From: Lutibacter citreus | GTDB taxonomy: Bacteria > Bacteroidota > Bacteroidia > Flavobacteriales > Flavobacteriaceae | Direction: 5' to 3' | DNA: 64,000 nucleotides | Assembly (NCBI RefSeq): GCF_003260195.1 | Contig: NZ_QEIH01000008.1 | Location: 62,001-126,000, forward strand | In this document: piece after piece, positions 1-9,597 of the stretch | How the letters are laid out: each line of letters starts with the position of its first letter | Numbering within the stretch: the first letter of the stretch is position 1 | Program-made: the position numbers and the translations under genes | Notes under the pieces: generated by a model | Database searches by the model: none | Told to the model about the DNA's origin: nothing | Seen by the model: only the letters and a program-made list of their open reading frames with translations

Positions 1-2136
1 TGTAATCATCAAGATGCAGGAGCTTTAGGAGCGGCAGTTCCAGATAAAATACTTCGTTTTAGAATTCAACAATTAAAAAACATGGGTGTGAATGCAATTA
101 GAACTGCTCATAATCCGCAAACTCCAATCTTTTATGACATTTGTGATGAACTTGGAATGTTAGTAATGGATGAAATTTTTGATGGTTGGAAGAAAAAAGC
201 TACAAACGATTATGGAGCACATTTCTTTGATGATTGGTGGAAACAAGATTTAACAGATTGGATAAAACGAGATAGGAACCATCCTTCTATAGTTATTTAT
301 AGTGTTGGTAATGAAACAGGAGGTGCTATTGGTAAAAATTTGGTGGAAGCTTGTAATAATTTAGATCCTACGCGTCCAGTAACTTCAGGTCATTCAGGTT
401 CAGAATATATGAATGTTTTAGGAGTAAATGGAAGTAGTGAAAAGAAAGGTTATTTAGAAAATTTAGAAAAGAATCAAAAAGGAAAGGTTTTTATTGGAAC
501 TGAAAATACACATACATGGCAGGTAAGAGGTTATTATAGAACTAAGACCTGGTTTAGAGATGGTTTTCCAAATAAAAACCAAAGACCTTATGCTATACCG
601 GATCTAACAGAAAAAGAGGTATTTAAACATGATTGGATTGAAGAACTTGATAGAAAGAATAGAAAGCAAATTTTTAATTCAAGTTATGATAATGCAACTG
701 TACGTGTGTCATCACGATTAAATATTGCTCAACTTCGCGATATTCCAGCCTATGCAGGTTCGTTCCGTTGGACAGGTTATGATTATATTGGTGAAGCTAG
801 TTATGTGCATGGGGGTTGGCCATTTAAGGCGTTTATGGGAGGTGCTATAGATTTAGCAAATTTTGAAAAAGATTTGTATTTCTTATACCAAAGTCAATGG
901 ACAACGAAGCCAATGGTTCACATTTTACCACATTGGACACACCCAAAAGTTGATCTAGGTACAGAAATTCCAGTTTGGGTTTATTCTAATTGTGATGAAG
1001 TTGAACTATTTTTTAATGACACATCCTTAGGGAAAATGAAACCAGCTAAAGCTTGGGATAAAATGCAATGTCAATGGTTAGTTAAATGGCAGCCTGGAAC
1101 TTTAAAAGCTGTAGGTTATAAAAATAGTAAAGTTGTTTCTGAAGAAATAATAAGAACAGCTAATGCACCTTCAAAAATTAAATTATCTATTGATGGAGAA
1201 CCTTTAGAAGAGACTAAAAACGATATTGTTCAGGTTAGGGTTACAACAACAGATGATACAGATGAGTTTTACCCTTATGGAGAAAATAGAACTTATTTTA
1301 ATGTAATTGGTGCTGGAAAAATTAAAGCATTAGATAATGGAAGCCCAGTAGATGTTGAACAACATGTTGGCCCAAATCATAGAAAAGCCTTTTATGGATT
1401 AACACGTGCTTACATAGAATCTTCAGATGAATCGGGCGCTATTAATCTTTTAGCAAGTTGTATTCTAGGCGAGAAAAAACAAGTTACTTCTAATAAAGTA
1501 AGTATAGATACAAAAATTATTAATCTAAGAGGTACTAAAATTAATCCTAAAATTGAAATTTTTTACACTACTAATGGTGATGTTCCAACACTTAACTCCA
1601 AACGATATAAATCAAGTTTTGAAATTGCTCCAGAAACTACAGTAAAAGCATTAATAGTTGTTGATGGTAATTCAGTTCAAATTTTAGAAGAAAAATTTGG
1701 CAAGAAAGAAGGATTCACTTGGAACAAAAATACGGGAAATAATAACCAAATAGGAGAACAAGCTGAAGAAGCTACAATAACCAAAGGAAGAGTTTTAACG
1801 AATGGTAAAAACTTTAAAGGTAAAGGTTATGTAAGTTTAGATAAAAAAGCGGGGGCGTCTGTAGCTTGGTATCAAGAAAATGATGGAGGAGCTGGTGAAG
1901 TAGATTTATATATTAGATATAGTTCAAAAATTAAAGATGCTTCTGGTACTTTTATAAAAGTTATTGTAAATGATAAAGTTATAAAAGAGAAGCTTTTCTT
2001 ATCAAATACAGATAATTGGGGTAGTTTTTGGAGTAAAGTAAAAGTGCCAATTCAAATAAACCGTGGAGCAAATACTATAAAATTAGAAACACTTGAGAAC
2101 AAAGGTCTTTTTATTGATGAAATTATTTTTAAATAA
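1..2136 (+). CDS. Glycoside hydrolase family 2 (beta-galactosidase-like), 5'-truncated
   Basis: The reading frame is open from base 1 and the first visible residues (CNHQDAGALGAAVPD) are internal to the GH2 catalytic barrel, so the gene starts left of the window; the ATG at 82 is not its start. The segment YSVGNETGG (near 300-325) carries the expected acid/base Glu after Asn, and GTENTHTW (near 500-520) is the likely nucleophile region. After the barrel come a DUF4982-like beta domain (VYSNCDEVELFFND), a chitobiase-C-like segment (FYTTNGDVPTLNSKRY) and a C-terminal module of about 130 residues resembling a CBM6-type carbohydrate-binding domain. GH2 exo-enzymes remove terminal beta-linked sugars, often galactose; the exact substrate cannot be read from sequence. 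The following sulfatases and fucosidases suggest a role in breaking down a sulfated fucose-containing glycan. Only the C-terminal 711 codons are visible, so the signal peptide is unknown. Confidence 0.88.
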   Translation, partial: CNHQDAGALGAAVPDKILRFRIQQLKNMGVNAIRTAHNPQTPIFYDICDELGMLVMDEIFDGWKKKATNDYGAHFFDDWWKQDLTDWIKRDRNHPSIVIYSVGNETGGAIGKNLVEACNNLDPTRPVTSGHSGSEYMNVLGVNGSSEKKGYLENLEKNQKGKVFIGTENTHTWQVRGYYRTKTWFRDGFPNKNQRPYAIPDLTEKEVFKHDWIEELDRKNRKQIFNSSYDNATVRVSSRLNIAQLRDIPAYAGSFRWTGYDYIGEASYVHGGWPFKAFMGGAIDLANFEKDLYFLYQSQWTTKPMVHILPHWTHPKVDLGTEIPVWVYSNCDEVELFFNDTSLGKMKPAKAWDKMQCQWLVKWQPGTLKAVGYKNSKVVSEEIIRTANAPSKIKLSIDGEPLEETKNDIVQVRVTTTDDTDEFYPYGENRTYFNVIGAGKIKALDNGSPVDVEQHVGPNHRKAFYGLTRAYIESSDESGAINLLASCILGEKKQVTSNKVSIDTKIINLRGTKINPKIEIFYTTNGDVPTLNSKRYKSSFEIAPETTVKALIVVDGNSVQILEEKFGKKEGFTWNKNTGNNNQIGEQAEEATITKGRVLTNGKNFKGKGYVSLDKKAGASVAWYQENDGGAGEVDLYIRYSSKIKDASGTFIKVIVNDKVIKEKLFLSNTDNWGSFWSKVKVPIQINRGANTIKLETLENKGLFIDEIIFK

Positions 2137-2218
2137 GGAGTGTTCTTCATTTTTTTTGAGGATGTAACCATTAATTATTTGTCAAATTTTTTTAAAACAT
2201 TAACTCATAATTAAACTA

Positions 2219-3730
2219 ATGAAAAATATAAATATACTTAATAAATTATGCTTTGTTTTTGTAATACTATTTATTAATAACAATGGCTTTAGTCAAAACA
2301 CCAATACTGTTTCTGTTCGCAATAAGGTTACCCTTAAAGAAGCTCATAAAGGAGATTTAGCTATTGACACTATGCTACTCGACAGCTACGGGCTTTTACC
2401 AGAAAACATTAGACAGTTTTATATGGAATCTCGATTTATTTTTTCTGAAAATAGAGATGCTAATTTTACTAATATAAAAATTTTAGCATCTGCAAAAAAG
2501 CATAATATGGCTTTAATAGGCGGGCCTATGCTAGGAAATTTAAAACAAGATAAGGTAACCATTTGGTTGCGAAAATCCTCAACAGCACCATTAACAGTTA
2601 AAGCAATAAATTTGGATAACAACATTGAAAAAATTTATTATAAGAAAAATATTGATCCAGGAGTGGAACAACGAATTGTATTGGATGGATTAGCAGCTAA
2701 TTCTGATTATAAATATGAAATTTATGAAAATAAACTTAAGATTGCAGAAGGGAAATTTACAACAGCTCCAACCTCTGAAGAAAAAGGTTTATTTAAACTA
2801 GCCTTTGGGTCAGACTTTCATAAAGTTGGTTTACATAATCCAAATTTAGTAACTCAAATTATAAAAAGAGATCCTAAAGTAATGTTATTATTGGGAGATA
2901 TAGCTGTTGATGATAGAGAAAACAAGATTAACATGCACAGATCAGATTATCTTTTACGGGATATGTCTAAACCTTGGAGATATCTTTCTGCCAATATACC
3001 ATTATACACTGCTTGGGACGATCACGATTATTTAAACAACGATCTTAGCGGAACTCCTGAACGTTTTACTACTGATGATGTTGATGCACTTCGAGCTATG
3101 TGGTATCAGAATTGGAATAATCCTAAATATAAGGGAGAAGGTATATATTTTAGTACTCAAATAGGACTTGTTGAGGTGATAATGTTGGATACCCGTTCGT
3201 GTCGAAATGTTGAAGCACGAGGACAATATGGTTGTTATTTAGGTATGGAACAACAAAACTGGTTAAAAGAAACTTTAAAAAACTCTACAGCTCCTTTTAA
3301 GATTATTTCAAGTGGAACTATGTGGAGTGACGATATATCCAATGGAAAAGATTCTTGGGGCACGTGGGATACCTTGGCAAGAGAAGAAATATTTAACCTT
3401 ATTGAAGTAGAAAATATTTCAGGTGTATTATTAATTAGTGGAGATCGGCACGGTACACGGGCATTCAACATTCCTAGACCATCAGGATATACGTTGTATG
3501 AATTTGAAGCAGGAACATTAGGTGGCGTTCCTGGACCAGAAGCTATGGCAAAAGACACAACAAATCAACTTTTTGGCTATGCAGGGACCGATGTTATTGC
3601 TTTTGGTGAGTTTATCTTTAACACCAAAATAGATAAGCCTGAGGTTACTTTTAGGCTAATTGATGAACATGGTGAAATTTTAGAAAAACATGTATTAACA
3701 TATGATCAGCTAACACCACAAAAAAAATAA
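2219..3730 (+). CDS. PhoD-like secreted metallophosphoesterase
   Basis: This 503-residue protein has a cleavable signal peptide (hydrophobic run ending NNNGFSQ). The N-terminal half looks like the beta-sandwich domain of PhoD-type alkaline phosphatases/phosphodiesterases (KVTIWLR, EGKFTTAP). The C-terminal half carries the metal-binding motifs in order: FGSDFH (near residue 197), LLGDIAVDD, AWDDHDYLNND, and GDRHGTRAF near residue 408. Known PhoD enzymes cleave phosphodiesters or phosphomonoesters in the periplasm. It sits 82 bases after the GH2 gene and 115 before the GH3 gene, all on the same strand, so it probably belongs to the same catabolic cluster. A phosphoesterase among sulfatases is unusual; it could act on phosphorylated glycan decorations, or be a promiscuous ester hydrolase. 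The family call is firm, the substrate is not. Confidence 0.85.
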   Translation: MKNINILNKLCFVFVILFINNNGFSQNTNTVSVRNKVTLKEAHKGDLAIDTMLLDSYGLLPENIRQFYMESRFIFSENRDANFTNIKILASAKKHNMALIGGPMLGNLKQDKVTIWLRKSSTAPLTVKAINLDNNIEKIYYKKNIDPGVEQRIVLDGLAANSDYKYEIYENKLKIAEGKFTTAPTSEEKGLFKLAFGSDFHKVGLHNPNLVTQIIKRDPKVMLLLGDIAVDDRENKINMHRSDYLLRDMSKPWRYLSANIPLYTAWDDHDYLNNDLSGTPERFTTDDVDALRAMWYQNWNNPKYKGEGIYFSTQIGLVEVIMLDTRSCRNVEARGQYGCYLGMEQQNWLKETLKNSTAPFKIISSGTMWSDDISNGKDSWGTWDTLAREEIFNLIEVENISGVLLISGDRHGTRAFNIPRPSGYTLYEFEAGTLGGVPGPEAMAKDTTNQLFGYAGTDVIAFGEFIFNTKIDKPEVTFRLIDEHGEILEKHVLTYDQLTPQKK

Positions 3731-3845
3731 GAAAGCTTAACGAATAATCTGTTTGAATAAGTAGAAATAAAAAATCAAAAATACAATTGAGTTAACAACT
3801 CCAACAAAATTTCTAAAAAAATAACCTAAATTAATATTATTAGTA

Positions 3846-6116
3846 ATGAAGAAAATATCCATTTTATTATTAGTCGCACTCACTTTTCTATGGAATACTT
3901 ATGGTCAATCACTATCTAGTTCAAAAGACTATAAAAACGCATCTTTATCAATTGATGAAAGGGTAGAAGCCTTATTGCCTTTAATGTCTTTGGAAGAAAA
4001 AGTAGCTCAAATGCGAATTTTTCATGCAGGTATTGGAGTAAGGTCAGATAAAGAAGGGAATCTAAAACTCTCTAAAAATGTTTTAAAGAAATTAAAGTTA
4101 GGTATTGCAGGTATCAAAAATCCTGGAGAATATTTAAGTGCTGTTAATTCAGCAAAATTTAATAATAAGCTTCAGAAATTTATTATTGAACAGAATCGTT
4201 TGGGGATTCCCGCTTTGTTTGTAACTGAATCTTATAATGGAGTAGATGCAGACGATGCTACAAAGTTTGGTAGACCTATGACATCTGCAGCATCATTTAA
4301 CCCAAGTTTAGTAAATCGTATTTGGGATGTTGTAGGCCGTGAAGCAAGGTTAAGAGGAATGCATATGTGTCATTCTCCTGAAGCAGATATAGTGCGTGAT
4401 CCTCGTTTTGGGAGAATGAGCGAAGCATTTGGAGAGGATACATATTTAACAACACAAATGATTAAAAATGCTGTTATTGGTGTTCAAGGAAATTATAAGG
4501 GTTTAGGGAATGGTACTCATATTGGTGCAGTTACAAAGCATTTTGCAGGATACGGACAAGTATTAGGAGGTTCTAATTTTGCTGCTATAGAAATTTCACC
4601 AAGAACATTAATTGATGAAATATACCCGCCTTTTGAAGCCGCAGTAAAAGAAGCAAAAACTTTAGGTATTATGGCTTCTCACGGAGATTTAAACGGAATT
4701 GCAAGTCATGGAAATCCAGCATTATTAACGGGAGTGCTTCGTGATGATTGGAATTTTAAAGGTTATGTAGTTTCCGATGCAAATGATATTGGTCGTTTAC
4801 ATTATTTTATGAAAGTAGCAGAAACTCCTGAAGCTGCTGCACAAATAGCATTAGAAGCAGGTGTAGATATTGATTTATACGCAGAAGATGCATACGCTTA
4901 TTTACCTGAAATGGTTGAAAAAAATCCTGAACTAAGAAAGTTTATAGACAGATCTGTAAGACGTGTTTTAAGAACAAAATTTATATTAGGTTTATTTGAC
5001 AATCCATATATTGATATTTCAGAAGTTGAAAAAGGTGTTCGTTCTCAATCTTCATTAGATTTGGCTAAAGAATCAGACTTAGAATCTATCATTCTATTAA
5101 AAAATGAAGAGAATACACTTCCTTTAAATAGAAATAAATCCATAAAAATTGGACTTTTAGGACCTTTAGTTAAAGAAAATACGAAAACCATGTTTCAGTC
5201 TGTTGTAGGTAATAATATAAAATTTGTTGCAGAAAAAGGTTTTAGTTTAACAAATGGAGATAGTGCAATACCAAAACTTTTAAAAAGAGACCCAAAATCA
5301 ATTTCAAATTTGGTAAACATTGCAAAAGGTAATGATGTAAATATTTTATTTTTAGGAGGAGATAAGTACACTTCAAAAGAAGCATACTTTGAAGGTACTT
5401 TAGGAGACAGAACTTCTATTGAGCCTCTTGGGCCACAAGACGAATTGATAGAAAAAGTGAAAGCTTTAGGGAAACCAGTAATTGTAGTTTTAAAACATAG
5501 AAGAACATTAGCAATAAATACTATAGCAAAAGAAGCAGATGCTATTTTGGATACTTGGGATTTAAGTGAGTTTGGAGATGAATCTACAGCAAAAATTATT
5601 TTTGGTGAAGTTTCTCCTTCTGGAAAATCACCTGTTACAATACCAAGATCTATTGGGCAATTACCTTTCCATTATAGTATGAAAGAAATTAACTACAAAA
5701 AAGGATATTTATTTATTGAAAATGGTCCAATTTACCCATTTGGTTATGGATTAAGTTATGCTGATTTTAAATATTCAGATATTAAAGTTTCAAATTCAGA
5801 AATAACACCAAATTCAGAAATTGAAGTGAGTGTAACGGTTACAAATTCTGGAAAAATGAAAGCTAAAGAAGTTGTACAAATGTATATTAAAGATATAATA
5901 GGCTCAGTTACAAGACCAGATAAAGAACTAAAAGCGTTTGATAAAATTGAATTAACTCCTGGTGAAAGTAAAATAGTAACATTTAAAATTACTCCAAAAA
6001 TGTTAGAGTTTACAGGTGTTAAAATGGAAAAAACTTTAGAGGCTGGAGATTATGCCGTTATGGCTGGGACATCTTCTAAAGAGTATTTAGAAACATCATT
6101 TAAATTAAAATTATAA
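3846..6116 (+). CDS. Glycoside hydrolase family 3 (beta-glucosidase/beta-xylosidase-like)
   Basis: At 756 residues this is a full-length GH3 enzyme with a signal peptide ending NTYGQS. The barrel domain has the substrate-binding KHFAGYGQ region (near 231) and the catalytic nucleophile Asp311 in GYVVSDAND. The alpha/beta sandwich domain follows, then a fibronectin type III-like C-terminal domain from about residue 640 (ISVTVTNSGKMKAKEVVQMYI-type strand pattern). Such enzymes release terminal beta-linked glucose, xylose or related sugars in the periplasm. Its length and three-domain order match BglX-type GH3, not the short NagZ type; compare the NagZ-type fusion at 13951-16869. The next intact gene is a sulfatase 385 bases downstream, with a decayed reading frame directly touching this gene's stop codon. 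Confidence 0.93.
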   Translation: MKKISILLLVALTFLWNTYGQSLSSSKDYKNASLSIDERVEALLPLMSLEEKVAQMRIFHAGIGVRSDKEGNLKLSKNVLKKLKLGIAGIKNPGEYLSAVNSAKFNNKLQKFIIEQNRLGIPALFVTESYNGVDADDATKFGRPMTSAASFNPSLVNRIWDVVGREARLRGMHMCHSPEADIVRDPRFGRMSEAFGEDTYLTTQMIKNAVIGVQGNYKGLGNGTHIGAVTKHFAGYGQVLGGSNFAAIEISPRTLIDEIYPPFEAAVKEAKTLGIMASHGDLNGIASHGNPALLTGVLRDDWNFKGYVVSDANDIGRLHYFMKVAETPEAAAQIALEAGVDIDLYAEDAYAYLPEMVEKNPELRKFIDRSVRRVLRTKFILGLFDNPYIDISEVEKGVRSQSSLDLAKESDLESIILLKNEENTLPLNRNKSIKIGLLGPLVKENTKTMFQSVVGNNIKFVAEKGFSLTNGDSAIPKLLKRDPKSISNLVNIAKGNDVNILFLGGDKYTSKEAYFEGTLGDRTSIEPLGPQDELIEKVKALGKPVIVVLKHRRTLAINTIAKEADAILDTWDLSEFGDESTAKIIFGEVSPSGKSPVTIPRSIGQLPFHYSMKEINYKKGYLFIENGPIYPFGYGLSYADFKYSDIKVSNSEITPNSEIEVSVTVTNSGKMKAKEVVQMYIKDIIGSVTRPDKELKAFDKIELTPGESKIVTFKITPKMLEFTGVKMEKTLEAGDYAVMAGTSSKEYLETSFKLKL

Positions 6117-6220
6117 AAAAAACAATATTTGCACTTTTTGTAATTATTATATTTTTCAACTATTCTATAACGCAAAATATTTTTAATAATAGTTGGCGAA
6201 ATTTTGAAGCTGAAGACTAA
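6113..6220 (+). pseudogene. Remnant of a secreted-protein gene (signal peptide only)
   Basis: A frame of 35 codons overlaps the GH3 stop codon and encodes a nearly ideal export signal: KK, then a hydrophobic stretch (TIFALFVIIIFF), then NYSITQN, followed by NIFNNSWRNFEAED and a stop. The first codon is ATA where ATG would be expected (ATAAAAAAAACA), and the frame ends exactly where a mature protein should begin. The sequence after the stop shows no further recognisable coding. I read this as the 5' end of a lost gene, once translationally coupled to the GH3 gene. NFEAED resembles the beginning of some carbohydrate-active enzymes, but too little is left to name the family. Translation from ATA cannot be excluded. 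Confidence 0.5.
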
Positions 6221-6501
6221 GATTTTTAATCTTATTTTGTGAAAATAATGTTCTACTTTAATGCAAAACGAAGAAATAGCAAAAAATGGTTGAAAAGCTT
6301 TCTCATTACTTCAATAAATAAAAGTCAATTCAATTTTTTATATAAAAACCATCCTATATTTCATCTAAACATGAATAAAACTAGGTTTTTTACATTTTAA
6401 GCAACATTTTGAACCCCCATGTGAGAAATTTTTAACTTAATAAAACACTAATTTTATATCTATAAAGTTAGTATCCAATTCTATTTATCATTTTTTTAAA
6501 T
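6221..6501. other. Intergenic spacer with no identified gene
   Basis: AT-rich sequence between the decayed frame and the first sulfatase. A 51-codon frame at 6248-6400 (+) has no recognisable motif or signal peptide and was not called. I see no clear terminator hairpin or TAnnTTTG promoter box here. It is most simply the eroded body of the lost gene. Confidence 0.4.
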
Positions 6502-7959
6502 ATGAAAGTTAAATTATACATACCACTATTAACAGTTATATTAATGGCTCTAGGTTTTAGTTGTAAAAGCAAACAAAATGAAGTTTCAAAAGCTGTTAAT
6601 ACAAAGCAGAAACCAAATATCATTTTTATTATGGCAGATGATTTAGGTTATGGGGATCTAGGTTGTTATGGTCAAACCAAAATTAAAACACCAAATATAG
6701 ATAAAATGGCATCAGAAGGAATGATTTTCACCAATCATTATTCCGGATCAACAGTATGTATGCCTTCGCGTGCTAGTTTATTAACTGGTTATGACCAAGG
6801 ACATGCAAGTGTTAGAGGAAACCCTGTTTGGACCAAAAGCGGAACCCCTGTTAACCTTAAACCAAATGAACTAACTGTTGCAAATGAACTTAAAAAAGCC
6901 GGATATAAAACAGCTATTATTGGGAAATGGGGACTTTCAGAAGGTAATACTAAAGATAATATGCCTTCTAACCACGGTTTTGATTATTTCTTAGGATATA
7001 AGAAACATAGTGATGCGCATCACTATTATTGGGATACTTTATACCGTAATAATGATCCTTATATTTTAAAGGAAAATAACTTTTCATTGAAACAAGGAAA
7101 ATACACACACGATATATTTGTAAATGAAGCATTGAGCTATATTGAAAAAGAAAAAAACAACTCTTTTTTTCTGTATTTAGCGCTTACTATTCCACATTTG
7201 GAGCTAACGGTTCCTGAAGATTCCAAAAAACCTTATCAAAACCTGGGGTGGCCTAAGCGTAAAATGAATACGAATGGGCATTATAAAAATGATGATGAAG
7301 GAAACGCCACGTATGCTGGTATGGTTTCTCGTATGGATAGAGATTTAGGTAAACTATTTGAAAAGTTGAAAGAATTAGGAATTGAAGAAAATACGATTGT
7401 TGTTTTTACAAGTGATAATGGTCCTGAATATGAATCGAAAGATCGGTTTTTTAACAGTAACGGAAAATTAAAAGGAGGAAAAAGGGATTTGTATGAAGGA
7501 GGAATTCGTATTCCATTTATTGTTAAATTTCCAGGTAAAATTGCTCCTGGGTCTAAAAGTGAACATATTTCAGCTTTTTGGGATTTTTTACCTACAGCTT
7601 GTGAATTAGCAGGTATTGAACCTTCAAATAATGATATTAATGGAATTTCTTTAGTCCCTGAATTAATGGGCAATACAGAAAAACAAAAAAAACACGACTA
7701 CCTATATTGGGAGTTTAATGAGCGTGAAGGACCAATTCAAGCAATTAGAAAAGGTGATTGGAAATTGGTTTGGAAACTAGAAGGTAAGCCCGAATTGTAT
7801 AATCTTTCAAATGATATTGGAGAATCTGAAAATCTAGCTTTAAAAGAACCTGAAAAATTAAAAGAAATACTCGGTTTATTAAAAAATGTTAGAACTGAAA
7901 ATAACGAATTCCCTTTAAAAACAAGGGCATTAGCAGTAAAAAAAAGAGGTGAAAAGTAA
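6502..7959 (+). CDS. Sulfatase (S1 family, formylglycine type), lipoprotein
   Basis: This 485-residue S1-type sulfatase has a lipoprotein signal (LMALGFSC, lipidated Cys21). The metal-binding start PNIIFIMADDLGYGD is followed by the maturation motif CMPSR, in which Cys86 would be oxidised to formylglycine by a formylglycine-generating enzyme or anSME. Further conserved pieces are GKWGLS, HDIFVNEA and FTSDNGPE (metal ligands Asp-Asn). S1 sulfatases cleave sulfate esters from sugars; the sub-family and the position of sulfate cannot be assigned by eye. It opens a run of five enzyme genes on the same strand (sulfatase, sulfatase, fucosidase, fucosidase, sulfatase). Confidence 0.94.
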   Translation: MKVKLYIPLLTVILMALGFSCKSKQNEVSKAVNTKQKPNIIFIMADDLGYGDLGCYGQTKIKTPNIDKMASEGMIFTNHYSGSTVCMPSRASLLTGYDQGHASVRGNPVWTKSGTPVNLKPNELTVANELKKAGYKTAIIGKWGLSEGNTKDNMPSNHGFDYFLGYKKHSDAHHYYWDTLYRNNDPYILKENNFSLKQGKYTHDIFVNEALSYIEKEKNNSFFLYLALTIPHLELTVPEDSKKPYQNLGWPKRKMNTNGHYKNDDEGNATYAGMVSRMDRDLGKLFEKLKELGIEENTIVVFTSDNGPEYESKDRFFNSNGKLKGGKRDLYEGGIRIPFIVKFPGKIAPGSKSEHISAFWDFLPTACELAGIEPSNNDINGISLVPELMGNTEKQKKHDYLYWEFNEREGPIQAIRKGDWKLVWKLEGKPELYNLSNDIGESENLALKEPEKLKEILGLLKNVRTENNEFPLKTRALAVKKRGEK

Positions 7960-8014
7960 GATTAAATTAAAAATTAGATAAAAGTTTAAAAAATAATAAT
8001 ATTTTAAATAAATA

Positions 8015-9490
8015 ATGAAGAGAATAATTTTAACTAGTTTACTGTGCATAGTGTATTTATCATCAAATGCACAAGAGAAAAAAATATTGAATGAAACTGT
8101 GAACAAAAAACGACCAAATTTTCTGTTTATATTAGTTGATGATCAATCTCCTTTTGACTTAAAAACTTATGATGCAAAATCGATATTAGAAACACCAAAT
8201 ATAGATAAACTTGCAAAGGAAGGAATCGTTTTCGATAGTGCACGTAATATGGGGGCAATGAATGGTGCTGTTTGCACACCATCACGTCACATGATAATGT
8301 CTGGACGTACCGTTTGGAATTTGCCGCGCAGTGCAGGTTATAATAAAAACATAAATTGTCCCGATAGCCTTCAACTTCAAACTATAGGAGCCGTATTTAA
8401 TAGAGATGGATACAAAACCATGCGGACATGTAAAAAGGGAAATTCATATGCAGCAGCAAATAATCAATTTTCAGTAATTCACGATGCAGTTAAACGAGGA
8501 GGTACTGAAGAAACAGGTAGTGCCTGGCATTCTAAACAAGTGCTTAATTATTTAGAAAACCGAGAGGAAAGTAAAGAAGTAAATCCTTTTTTCATATATT
8601 TTGGTTTTTCTCATCCACATGATGAGCGTAATGGAACTCCTGAACTACTAGCAAAATATGGAGCTACCAATCATACTGACCCTAGCAGTCTTCCTCCAAA
8701 AAACTCAAAACAACCAGAATTACAAGATAATTACCTTTCTGCACACCCATTCTTTCATGGTCATAAAAATTTAAGGGATGAAGAACGTGTAATTGGAGTT
8801 TGGAAGAATAGAGATGAACAAACTGTTAGAAATGAATTGGGGCGCGAATATGCTTGTGATGAAAATATAGATATTCAAATAGGTAAAGTTCTTAAAAAGC
8901 TTGAAGAAATGAACGAATTAGATAATACTTATATTATTTATACTTCGGATCACGGAATAGCAATTGGACGACATGGACTCATGGGAAAACAAAATTTATA
9001 CGAACATACTTCTCGAGTACCTTTTATTGTTAAAGGGCCAAAAATAAAAGCAGGACAACGTGTTAAAGGAAATGTTTATTTATTAGATATTTTACCAACA
9101 GTTTGTGATTTAGCAGGTATTGATATTCCTAAAACAGTACAAGGAGTTAGTTTTAAACCTTTATTAGAAGGTAAGAGAAGTATAATGAGGGATGTAATGT
9201 ATGGAGTTTATTGTGGAGGGTCTAAACCAGGAATGCGCAGTGTAGTTAAAGGTGATTGGAAACTAATAAAATATGACCTTATGGAAGGTACAATTAGAAA
9301 AACTCAACTTTTTAACCTTGCTAAAAACCCGAATGAATATTTACAAGAACATAAGAAAACTGGTGAAATGGAAACCAATTTAGCTAATAATCCCATATAT
9401 GCTGAGAAGTTAGCTGAAATGGAAAAATTATTATTGGAACAAATGATAGAAAATAACGATCCATATAGATTATGGGATCAAGTAGATTAA
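8015..9490 (+). CDS. Sulfatase (S1 family, formylglycine type), secreted
   Basis: A 491-residue S1-type sulfatase with a type I signal peptide (VYLSSNAQ, cut near residue 19). The N-terminal metal site is PNFLFILVDDQSPFD and the maturation motif is CTPSR with Cys87. The C-terminal metal site is YTSDHGIAIGRHGLMGK, of the Asp-His kind seen in choline-sulfatase-like and iduronate-sulfatase-like branches; the first sulfatase of this cluster has Asp-Asn instead, so the two are probably different sub-families acting on different sulfate positions. It lies 55 bases after the preceding sulfatase and probably shares its transcript. Confidence 0.93.
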   Translation: MKRIILTSLLCIVYLSSNAQEKKILNETVNKKRPNFLFILVDDQSPFDLKTYDAKSILETPNIDKLAKEGIVFDSARNMGAMNGAVCTPSRHMIMSGRTVWNLPRSAGYNKNINCPDSLQLQTIGAVFNRDGYKTMRTCKKGNSYAAANNQFSVIHDAVKRGGTEETGSAWHSKQVLNYLENREESKEVNPFFIYFGFSHPHDERNGTPELLAKYGATNHTDPSSLPPKNSKQPELQDNYLSAHPFFHGHKNLRDEERVIGVWKNRDEQTVRNELGREYACDENIDIQIGKVLKKLEEMNELDNTYIIYTSDHGIAIGRHGLMGKQNLYEHTSRVPFIVKGPKIKAGQRVKGNVYLLDILPTVCDLAGIDIPKTVQGVSFKPLLEGKRSIMRDVMYGVYCGGSKPGMRSVVKGDWKLIKYDLMEGTIRKTQLFNLAKNPNEYLQEHKKTGEMETNLANNPIYAEKLAEMEKLLLEQMIENNDPYRLWDQVD

Positions 9491-9597
9491 TAATTTTTTA
9501 ACGAAAGCACAATAAAAATATTTAGTAAATATCATTACAATATAGAGAGTATTTGAACTAAAAAGATTTATAAAAGTAATAAAAAATAGGAAAACTT

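Noticed and set aside
6248..6400. 51-codon open frame on + between GH3 and the first sulfatase
   Set aside because: No signal peptide, domain or recognisable ribosome binding context, and composition like random AT-rich sequence; more likely chance.
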